Shown: piece after piece, positions 1-6,771 of the stretch | How positions within the stretch are numbered: position 1 is the stretch's first letter | Layout: each line of letters begins with the position of its first letter | Origin: Streptococcus marimammalium DSM 18627 | Lineage (GTDB): Bacteria; Bacillota; Bacilli; Lactobacillales; Streptococcaceae | NCBI RefSeq assembly: GCF_000380045.1 | Contig: NZ_KB904339.1 | Span: forward strand, 218,515 to 282,514 | Direction of reading: 5' to 3' | Length of the DNA: 64,000 nt | Program-made: the position numbers and the translations under genes | Notes under the pieces: generated by a model | Database searches by the model: none | Seen by the model: the letters and a program-made list of their open reading frames with translations, nothing else | What the model was told of the DNA's origin: nothing

Positions 1-2
1 TT

Positions 3-59
3 GACAAAGAGTCTCCAGTTGACATTAGTGACATCACCATCATTTATTTAAAGGAATAA
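3..59 (+). CDS. C-terminal end of an upstream gene (partial)
   Basis: A frame open from the left edge ends with TAA at 57-59, four bases before the next start codon. The visible 18 residues end in DISDITIIYLKE, and the next gene's ribosome site (AAGGAA, 51-56) lies inside this tail, so translation may be coupled. In type VII effector operons the gene before the effector usually encodes a small targeting or chaperone partner, so this could be one. Too little is visible to name a family. Confidence 0.4.
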   Translation, partial: DKESPVDISDITIIYLKE

Positions 60-63
60 GAAG

Positions 64-2442
64 ATGATAAGTCAAGAACAATACAGATGGCTGTCTCAAC
101 AAGTTTATAGTGTGGATATTAACAAAACAGATGGTCAATATCGAAATATTAAAACTGAAGATTACTACTATAATATAAAGAATACTGAACTAGGAAAATT
201 TAAAGTCCTTGAAGTTTCTGACAATCAATCCAATGGCATGCAAGCAATGGCTATTGCCCCAATTGTAGATGGAAAAGTGGACTACTCTAATATTACTATA
301 GCTTATGCTGGTACAAATTTTAAAGATCCAAATGATCGTCGAACTGATATAGAAAATGTTATTTGGGGTCAGGAAGGTTTAACTAGGGACAGCAGGGGTT
401 CAAAAAAGATTGATAGTCAAGTGGATACTGCTATGGCATTTGCTGCTGAGATACAAAAGAAATATCCTCAAGCTAATATTTCAACAACCGGTCATTCTTT
501 GGGAGGCTATTTAGCCACTATAATTGCTATTAAAATGAAGTGGCAAGCGACCGCTTTTAATGCGCCAAATCCTCAAAACATGCTCACCAAAAAAGAACAG
601 GAATGGGCTAAAGCAAATACTGATATTATCATTAATTTTCGTAATAATATGGATAATATTGGTAATTTTGGAGGAGATCCATTAGGAATAGCACGCTATG
701 TTGATACTTACAAACCCCTAAATTCTCAATTATTTCATTATCATAATCTTTCTACATGGGACTTTGATGACAACGGGAATTTAGTTGACAAATATGGTTT
801 AATTGTTGATAAAAAGAACTATAAGACAAGCATTGATATCAATGAAGATGGTGTCATAGATATCAGTTTGAATTCCTCTAATATAGAACCAAAGAACCTC
901 TTCTTATCTAGTGGGAATGTAGGTTTATCTGATAGTAAAATTATTAAGGTTAATCCAGATAGTTTAAGGGCACTGTCTAGCAATCTTAATTTACTAGCCT
1001 TAATAGAGTTACCAGCCATGATTAGGGTATGCCAATTGTGTTTGGAAAAAAATGCTAAAATACAGAATGATTTTGAAACAAGAAAACAAAAAGTGGAAGA
1101 GACTATTGTTCAACGATTCAAAGAAACCCGTTTAACAGATGCCTTTTATGAGATATATGAATCTATTGGAAAGATTATTAGAAAAAAACATATTTTTGAT
1201 TATTTATCATCACCTAAAACTTTGGTAGATACCATCCCTGAACCAGCCTATTTTGAAAGTGGTGCCTATTTAGAGTTATCTTCTTATAATAGAACACTTA
1301 CAAATCTTGCAGAAAAAAGCAGGAATTTGGTGCAACATTCGTCACAGGAAAAATCAATCAGTTTTCAAGATGGTACCTTGATTAATCCAACTCCAACAGC
1401 CCTAAAAACTTCTGTAGTTTTGGAAGATACAGCAAAAAGACTAAAGAAAAAGAGTGAAAAAATTTTTGAAGGAAGAGGTCTTCGTGAAGGAAAGAAAGAT
1501 GGGATTAGTGAATCACTAAATGACGTCTTAGAAGTAGAACAAAAAAATCTCTCAGAGTTAACATTGGCTGTTGAAAATGTCGCAAGGCTCACTTTAAGCT
1601 TAGCTAATAATTTTAAACAAATGGATGATTGGCTAGGTGGTCAAATAGCATCAGGTGGTCATTTAGAAGGTATGACAGTCCAAAATGTTCCAACCTCTTA
1701 TAAAGCATATCTTGATGAGTCGGGAGTTTTTGATGATGTTAAAGATGTTCTTCAAGCCTTTGATGAACAAGTTGAAAAAAATAGTAATACTTATGCTCGA
1801 GAGGTTGCATTAGAATTTTCAAACGCTTTCCAACAAGTCCAATATTCTTTGGATAACTGGTCAACACAGATGAATGATTTCAATAAAGCAGTGAATTCTA
1901 TTGAAGAGTCATTTGATATTAAAATATATATTGATGAAACGAAAAAAATTAACAAAAAGTTTGTAACAAATCGAACCTATTGGGGACAATTAGTTAGACT
2001 ATATGATGCAACAACGACTTCAAATATTCATTCCGCTAAGAGTGAGTTGCAACCACTATCAAATAAAATAATGGTGGCACTTCAAGTGGCGCAGACGGTT
2101 AAAAATGATTTGCAAAATTTAAAACCCCAACTAAAAACGATTATAGAAGAAGGGGTTTATACTGTATTTGAATTGGATGAAATAGTAGCAAGCCAAAAAG
2201 CCATCCAAACCATGACAAGTCGTATCATGCAAGAATTAAAATATGTGCTTGATACGATTGCAAGTCAAATGTCTGGTCAAGCAATCTCTACCTTGACATT
2301 ACAATTGAACAATGTTTATCACTTAACAGAATATTTCAATCAAATGGTTGGTGATTGTTTTGGTGATCAAACTACAGCTCAAACTGTTTTGTCAACGGGA
2401 GTATTGAGTTCTCAAGCCAATCAATTTTCACTAAACAATTAG
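64..2442 (+). CDS. Putative type VII-secreted lipase with reverse (TslA-like) architecture
   Basis: A 792-residue protein with no signal peptide or membrane segment. The first ~260 residues form an alpha/beta-hydrolase lipase domain: YAGTN at about 81-85 suits the oxyanion strand, GHSLGG at 143-148 carries the nucleophile Ser145, and later Asp and His residues (HYHNLS region) could complete the triad. Residues ~320-790 are long, polar and helical with coiled-coil character and no further catalytic motif. This order (lipase first, helical export domain last) matches the Staphylococcus aureus T7SS substrate TslA and reverses the usual LXG toxin order. The role as a secreted phospholipase or lipase is inferred from that resemblance. 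A cytoplasmic Mbeg1/DUF2974-like lipase is the alternative. No ESX secretion gene lies in the window. The ATG follows AAGGAA by seven bases. Confidence 0.7.
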   Translation: MISQEQYRWLSQQVYSVDINKTDGQYRNIKTEDYYYNIKNTELGKFKVLEVSDNQSNGMQAMAIAPIVDGKVDYSNITIAYAGTNFKDPNDRRTDIENVIWGQEGLTRDSRGSKKIDSQVDTAMAFAAEIQKKYPQANISTTGHSLGGYLATIIAIKMKWQATAFNAPNPQNMLTKKEQEWAKANTDIIINFRNNMDNIGNFGGDPLGIARYVDTYKPLNSQLFHYHNLSTWDFDDNGNLVDKYGLIVDKKNYKTSIDINEDGVIDISLNSSNIEPKNLFLSSGNVGLSDSKIIKVNPDSLRALSSNLNLLALIELPAMIRVCQLCLEKNAKIQNDFETRKQKVEETIVQRFKETRLTDAFYEIYESIGKIIRKKHIFDYLSSPKTLVDTIPEPAYFESGAYLELSSYNRTLTNLAEKSRNLVQHSSQEKSISFQDGTLINPTPTALKTSVVLEDTAKRLKKKSEKIFEGRGLREGKKDGISESLNDVLEVEQKNLSELTLAVENVARLTLSLANNFKQMDDWLGGQIASGGHLEGMTVQNVPTSYKAYLDESGVFDDVKDVLQAFDEQVEKNSNTYAREVALEFSNAFQQVQYSLDNWSTQMNDFNKAVNSIEESFDIKIYIDETKKINKKFVTNRTYWGQLVRLYDATTTSNIHSAKSELQPLSNKIMVALQVAQTVKNDLQNLKPQLKTIIEEGVYTVFELDEIVASQKAIQTMTSRIMQELKYVLDTIASQMSGQAISTLTLQLNNVYHLTEYFNQMVGDCFGDQTTAQTVLSTGVLSSQANQFSLNN

Positions 2443-2525
2443 AGAATAATATAATCAGCTTAGTTTTAGAAACTAATTAGTTTTCATTAATTATTTGCTA
2501 GCTTTTAAAAATAGAATATCAGTTG

Positions 2526-2556
2526 AGGCACCTACTTTTAAGGTGTCTTTTAATTT
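2526..2556 (+). terminator. Intrinsic terminator after the lipase gene
   Basis: An 8-bp stem (2526-2533 with 2541-2548, one G-U pair) around a 7-base loop is followed by a T-rich tract, 84 bases after the lipase stop. It separates the lipase unit from the promoter at 2600. Confidence 0.7.
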
Positions 2557-2599
2557 TTTTAAAAATCAATTATTTAACCAATTAAAACTAAAAGGAATA

Positions 2600-2628
2600 T
2601 TGATGAGATAACTCTTAAATGGTATAAT
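2600..2628 (+). promoter_or_regulatory. Sigma-A promoter for the 2664-6133 operon
   Basis: TTGATG (2600-2605) and TATAAT (2623-2628) are 17 bases apart, and a TG just before the -10 (TGG-TATAAT) gives an extended -10. The first gene starts 36 bases downstream. Confidence 0.75.
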
Positions 2629-2663
2629 TATTTCTATAAATATACTTTAAAAAGGAGATTATT

Positions 2664-3722
2664 ATGGAAAAACAAGATTGGTTGGATTATTTTGAAGCAG
2701 TGAATGGACGTTCTCCAGAACCCAATGAGATAGAAGTTGCTAAAAAAGCAGGGGAATTTGTTGAAGAAGATTCATCTGAAATAAAAGAGCAAGTGTCTCA
2801 AGAAGTAAATAACACTGATATAGAAGAACAGTTAACGCAAGAAGAAAATAACGGTGGAGTAGAAGAACAAGTGTCTCAGGAGAAAACTTCACCTGAACCA
2901 GAAGAATTACAGACTCAAGAAACTAAAATTTCTGATACTGAAAAGCCATTAAGTCAAGTGGAAAATAATCAAAATACAGCTCAGCCACAAGCTTTTTCTG
3001 GGTCTTCAAGTCAACAAAATAATCATGTGCCGTTTCCTAATCAAAATATGCAACAACCAATTCAACAAACACAACAAATGCAACAGGTTGCTCCATCGCC
3101 ATTTAGCTTATTTATAAAACAATTCTGGCAATGGCTTTTGAATGCTTGGAAATCACCTACTAATACTTTTCCAACTCATAAGTATAACGGACTTACAGCA
3201 TTTGGTCTTTTAGTTCTTTTTACCACTATTAATATTTTGAAACCTATTGCGCAGTTCCAATCAGATGGAATAAGTCTTTTTATTAGTATAGTAGCTGCCA
3301 TTTCATTGGTCTTCTTTTCAATTATTTTTGGGGGCTTTATTGTTAAACGATTTGTATATAATGAAAAATCATTTACCTTTATGTATAGTTTTGAATGGTT
3401 TGGACGTTTGCTTTCGCTTAATATTTTATTTTCAGCATTATCTTTGCTATTTTCATTTGTTAACGTCTACACAGTCGTTACATTATTAACGATTGCCAGC
3501 TATATTGTCTTTGGTGCAGCGACATCTTTTACCATTTTTCACAACAACAGTGATAGTAACATAGATATATTTTATAAGAAGATTATTGCTTCAATTATCT
3601 ACTTTTTGATAGTAGCTATTATTGTAAGTATTGCACTTGCAATTGGTGGAGAAATGATTTTCAATGGTTTTTTTAACAATATTGAAAATCAAATTTCTAA
3701 CTTTGGTGGCTACGGGTATTAA
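2664..3722 (+). CDS. Multispanning membrane protein with Gln/Glu-rich N-terminal region
   Basis: A 352-residue protein. Residues 1-30 carry a short motif, W-L-D-Y-F-E-x3-G-R-x-P-x-P, that reappears at the start of the next gene. Residues ~35-145 are low-complexity, with acidic Glu-Glu-Gln repeats and then a Gln/Pro/Met-rich stretch, probably a cytosolic tether. From ~175 onward there are about five hydrophobic segments and a glycine-rich end, resembling the streptococcal DUF6574/Yip1-like membrane families. The function is unknown. The ATG is preceded by AAAAGGAG. The gene lies 20 bases before the TcaA-like gene, so the two are probably co-transcribed and may act together at the envelope. Confidence 0.7.
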   Translation: MEKQDWLDYFEAVNGRSPEPNEIEVAKKAGEFVEEDSSEIKEQVSQEVNNTDIEEQLTQEENNGGVEEQVSQEKTSPEPEELQTQETKISDTEKPLSQVENNQNTAQPQAFSGSSSQQNNHVPFPNQNMQQPIQQTQQMQQVAPSPFSLFIKQFWQWLLNAWKSPTNTFPTHKYNGLTAFGLLVLFTTINILKPIAQFQSDGISLFISIVAAISLVFFSIIFGGFIVKRFVYNEKSFTFMYSFEWFGRLLSLNILFSALSLLFSFVNVYTVVTLLTIASYIVFGAATSFTIFHNNSDSNIDIFYKKIIASIIYFLIVAIIVSIALAIGGEMIFNGFFNNIENQISNFGGYGY

Positions 3723-3742
3723 TAATAGTTAGAGGAGAAAAT

Positions 3743-5356
3743 ATGAACAATAAGGAAAAGTGGGTCGACTTATTTGAAAAAGTTATTGGCAGAAAACCTA
3801 CGCCAGAAGAGTTTGTAAAAGGAAAAAAGACAGATTTTGATTTTAAACAAATTAAACATATCGCAGGTATTTCTAAGGATGATACTTTGGTAGATGAAGG
3901 TGCTAAAAAAATAGAGCAACAACTTCTAGAACAAAAGCATACAGAAATATCGCAATCACAGTTACCTGAAAGTCAGTTGATTGATAATCAAGTTGATAAA
4001 TTAGAATCCCCTTTGTCACAACCTACTCCAGAAATAATGACTACTGCAATTAAAAAACCAAAGCGTGTTCTTTCACCAAAAGAAAAAAGAAAACGAGTAG
4101 GAATAATTATTATTGGACTTTTATTAACTGTCCTAATTGGTTTGTTCTTCTATTTTCGTTCTATTACTGGAAAAGAAGTTGCAGGAAAAGAATTTATTAA
4201 AGCTGTTGAGGCTAATGACTACGCAAAAATTGCAACTATTTTTTCATCTGGAAAAGAAAAATGGTCTGATGAAGAAGCTAAACAATTTATTAGTTATCTA
4301 AGAGATGAAAAGATAGATATAGAAACTGTTGTTAAGCATATTTCTGAATCAAAAAACGACCATGACTATAAGGATAGCAACTATAATAGATTGTTCGGGT
4401 TTGAAGAATCAGGAAGAAAATTTGGTATTTTCCAAGAATATCAAGTAACACCTTATCCTATTGAAATTAGTGTTAAGACTAATATGAAAAATCTTAAAGT
4501 CAATAACGATTCTATTAAAGAAAATGAAGAGACAGTATTAGGGAAATTTAAATTTATTCCTACTGAACTCGTTATGGAAGGAGAGACTGATTTAGGAAAA
4601 CTGACTTCTAATCTCTCTGTTGACTTGAGTAAAGTAGAATACAATCAATTATTACTATCTCTTGAAACAAAAATGGTGATGCTTCAGGCAAGTCTACCAA
4701 AAGAAGCTGATTCCTATAAAGAGCTTAAGCTTTTTGTTAATAAAAAAGAAGTGGCCAATAGTTTGACAAAGGAATTAGAGCTTTTAAACAATCAAACGAT
4801 AGAAGTATATGCCACATTTAAGATTGATGATAACCAGTACAAGACAAAAATCTTAAAAAAGACTGTTCCTGAGGAAGATATTGTCATAGATTTACCTTTA
4901 GTCTTTGATGATGAGTCGATAAAACAATTAGAAGATAGTGTTAAGGCAAAAGCAGCAAAAGAAGAAGAAGCAAAAAAAGCTGAAGAAGATAAAAGAAATA
5001 TTGGTTACTTTTTGGAAGATTATCGTGAGGCTGTTTTTGACTCTATTGATAATAGAACTAATACTTATGCCAAATATTATGATACTAATAGTACAGTTTA
5101 TAAAGAGATGGTTGAGTTTACTGAAGGCGGTGGTGTTGCTAAAGCTCAAATTTCATACTATATAGAAGGCGCTCTTGATGTTAAGAGTGTTTCAAAAGAA
5201 GGAGACACTTATATTGTAAACACATACGAAGAATTTACGTCAGTTTATACAAACAACAATCCTAATAAAGTTTTTCGAAAAAACAAGACATACTACTTGA
5301 AAAAAACTGGTGAATCATTTATTATTTCTAATCTAGAAGTTAGTGATTTGAGTTAG
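3743..5356 (+). CDS. TcaA/YvbJ-like single-pass membrane protein
   Basis: A 537-residue protein. The N-terminus has the same W-V-D-L-F-E-x3-G-R-x-P-x-P motif as the preceding product. A polar linker follows, then one transmembrane helix at ~122-140 after a Lys/Arg cluster, so most of the chain is predicted outside. The outer part contains repeated beta-rich domains, a Lys/Glu/Ala-rich helix at ~390-415, and a C-terminal NTF2-like domain of about 120 residues. This layout is like TcaA, a staphylococcal membrane protein linked to glycopeptide response, and Bacillus YvbJ, but no zinc ribbon is visible at the N-terminus. The specific role is unknown. It sits 16 bases before a peptidoglycan carboxypeptidase gene, which suggests a cell-wall role. 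Confidence 0.65.
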   Translation: MNNKEKWVDLFEKVIGRKPTPEEFVKGKKTDFDFKQIKHIAGISKDDTLVDEGAKKIEQQLLEQKHTEISQSQLPESQLIDNQVDKLESPLSQPTPEIMTTAIKKPKRVLSPKEKRKRVGIIIIGLLLTVLIGLFFYFRSITGKEVAGKEFIKAVEANDYAKIATIFSSGKEKWSDEEAKQFISYLRDEKIDIETVVKHISESKNDHDYKDSNYNRLFGFEESGRKFGIFQEYQVTPYPIEISVKTNMKNLKVNNDSIKENEETVLGKFKFIPTELVMEGETDLGKLTSNLSVDLSKVEYNQLLLSLETKMVMLQASLPKEADSYKELKLFVNKKEVANSLTKELELLNNQTIEVYATFKIDDNQYKTKILKKTVPEEDIVIDLPLVFDDESIKQLEDSVKAKAAKEEEAKKAEEDKRNIGYFLEDYREAVFDSIDNRTNTYAKYYDTNSTVYKEMVEFTEGGGVAKAQISYYIEGALDVKSVSKEGDTYIVNTYEEFTSVYTNNNPNKVFRKNKTYYLKKTGESFIISNLEVSDLS

Positions 5357-5371
5357 AAATGAGGTAATTCA

Positions 5372-6133
5372 ATGAAGTGGATTAAACATAGCTTAATTAT
5401 TTTGGCTTTGACTAGTTTAGTTGCTTGTCAAAAAGACATGAAAACGGATGAAACAAAAAAAGAGACAACGACTAGTCAACAATCAGTAATACCTAATAAG
5501 AGCCAAGAAAATGAAAAAAGTGTAACAACTACACAAACTCCAAAAGCAAAGAAGTCAAAAGATTCTAAAGAATTCAATGATAAAGCCACTTATAAAGGTA
5601 ATTATTACAGTGTTCAAGGTAAATATGACGAAATTATCATTGTTAATAAGCAACATCCTTTATTAAGTTCATATAACCCTGGTGAGAATCCAACAGCCAA
5701 AGCATCACTTTTACAAATAATAGCTGATATGCAAGCACTAGGTTTTGATGTTAGTAATAACTATAGTGGCTTTAGAAGTTATGATACACAAGATAGTTTA
5801 TATCACTCGTATGTTGAAAGAGACAGTAAAGAGAATGCAGATCGTTACTCTGCTAGGCCTGGTTATAGTGAACACCAAACTGGACTAGCCTATGATTTGA
5901 TTGATAATTCTGGTCAATTATTAGAAGAACCAAATGCTTCTGCCTGGTTAAAAGAACACGCCCCTGAATATGGTTTTATTGTTAGGTATTTGCAAGGAAA
6001 AGAACACATTACAGGTTATCAATCCGAAAGTTGGCATCTACGTTACATTGGCAAAGAAGCTAAAGAAATAGCAGATTCGGGATTAACACTTGAAGAATAT
6101 TTTGGTGTTTCTGGTGGTGAATATCCTGATTAA
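5372..6133 (+). CDS. ldcB: M15B LD/DD-carboxypeptidase lipoprotein (LdcB/VanY-type)
   Basis: A 253-residue exported lipoprotein. The signal peptide ends in a lipobox with Cys19 (SLVAC). A Thr/Ser/Lys-rich linker reaches ~80, then the VanY/LdcB peptidase domain. Visible zinc-site motifs are SGFRSYDTQ, the S-x-H-x-x-G-x-x-x-D signature (YSEHQTGLAYDL) and the final SWHLRY. Family members trim peptidoglycan stem peptides, LD-specific in streptococcal LdcB/DacB and DD-specific in VanY. LD activity is the more likely by genus but is not proven by sequence. It is the last gene of the 2664 operon, with a 15-base gap and an AUGAGG-type ribosome site. Confidence 0.85.
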   Translation: MKWIKHSLIILALTSLVACQKDMKTDETKKETTTSQQSVIPNKSQENEKSVTTTQTPKAKKSKDSKEFNDKATYKGNYYSVQGKYDEIIIVNKQHPLLSSYNPGENPTAKASLLQIIADMQALGFDVSNNYSGFRSYDTQDSLYHSYVERDSKENADRYSARPGYSEHQTGLAYDLIDNSGQLLEEPNASAWLKEHAPEYGFIVRYLQGKEHITGYQSESWHLRYIGKEAKEIADSGLTLEEYFGVSGGEYPD

Positions 6134-6251
6134 TTTAGCTATAGTCTTTCATTATTGGCTAAAATACAATTAATATCTAAATGATATAAAACTAATAACT
6201 GTTTCATTTTGATAATTAGTAAAATAGTTTGATTGTAAATAGAGTAAATAG

Positions 6252-6425
6252 ATGGGAAGAAAAAATAATCCTATGCTTCATATGGGGGTTTGTGGAGAAC
6301 ATGGAGGAGACCCCTCATCAATTAGATTTTTCCATAAGCTAAATCTTGATTATGTCTCTTGTTCACCATTTAGAGTGCCTATCGCAAGACTTGCAGCAGC
6401 ACAAGTAGCTATATCAAACAAATAA
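6252..6425 (+). pseudogene. ppdK: 3' remnant of pyruvate phosphate dikinase gene
   Basis: An open frame of 57 codons, ending at TAA 6423-6425, encodes an almost unaltered C-terminal end of pyruvate phosphate dikinase. [12 protein letters not shown] contains the family's catalytic Cys, and [18 protein letters not shown] is the conserved terminal block. The intact enzyme has about 870-880 residues, and nothing upstream (6134-6251) looks like the rest. The ATG at 6252 has no good ribosome site. Because the tail is well conserved, the deletion of the main gene is probably recent. A strong hairpin follows at 6480. Confidence 0.85.
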
Positions 6426-6479
6426 TATTAAAAATAAGGCAAAAGACAATAAACTTATTCTTACATTATTGTCACTATC

Positions 6480-6524
6480 AATAAAGGTTATCTTTTGTAC
6501 TCAGTACAAAAGATAACCTTTATT
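6480..6524. repeat. Perfect 21-bp inverted repeat, 3-base loop
   Basis: Arms 6480-6500 and 6504-6524 are exact reverse complements around TCA. The stem is longer than a usual terminator and lacks a long T run on either side. It may be the old ppdK terminator, working in both directions, or a small mobile-element end. The rest of 6134-6650 holds only the ppdK tail and no other recognisable gene. Confidence 0.7.
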
Positions 6525-6649
6525 TATTTGTTCTCAAACGTTCTCTCCACCTTGTTTTCAAAGCTTTTCAGAAGTAATCAATAAGACTTTTGTTTGAAAT
6601 TGAAATAACTAAAAATCTATCCTATTCAGAGTCTATTTTTTAAATCCAT

Positions 6650-6679
6650 TTGACAAATCAGTTTCTGATATGCTATATT
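6650..6679 (+). promoter_or_regulatory. Promoter of the persulfide reductase gene
   Basis: TTGACA (6650-6655), an 18-base spacer, and TATATT (6674-6679) with an extended -10 TG (TGC-TATATT). Transcription would start near 6686, inside the G-tract palindrome described next. Confidence 0.75.
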
Positions 6680-6683
6680 TTAT

Positions 6684-6699
6684 ATACCTAAGGGGGTAT
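6684..6699. promoter_or_regulatory. CsoR/CstR-like operator
   Basis: ATACCTAAGGGGGTAT is a G-tract pseudo-palindrome with ATACC/GGTAT ends, in the style of CsoR-family operators (CsoR for copper, CstR for persulfides). It begins four bases after the -10, where a bound repressor would block transcription. The downstream enzyme combines persulfide-handling domains, which favours a CstR-type sensor. The regulator gene is not in the window, so this is inference from motif and context. Confidence 0.6.
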
Positions 6700-6771
6700 G
6701 TAACACTGAGAGGATAGGAAAAATTTTTTTCTACGTTATAAATAAGGACCCAAAAATATTTGGAGGAAGAG

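Noticed and set aside
819..1592. Minus-strand frames inside the lipase gene
   Set aside because: They are antisense to a well-supported coding region, with no ribosome site and no recognisable product.
6760..6771. TTG start 12 bases upstream of the persulfide reductase ATG
   Set aside because: The TTG lies in the GGAGG ribosome site of the ATG at 6772, and the extra residues (MEEE) are not typical of the family.
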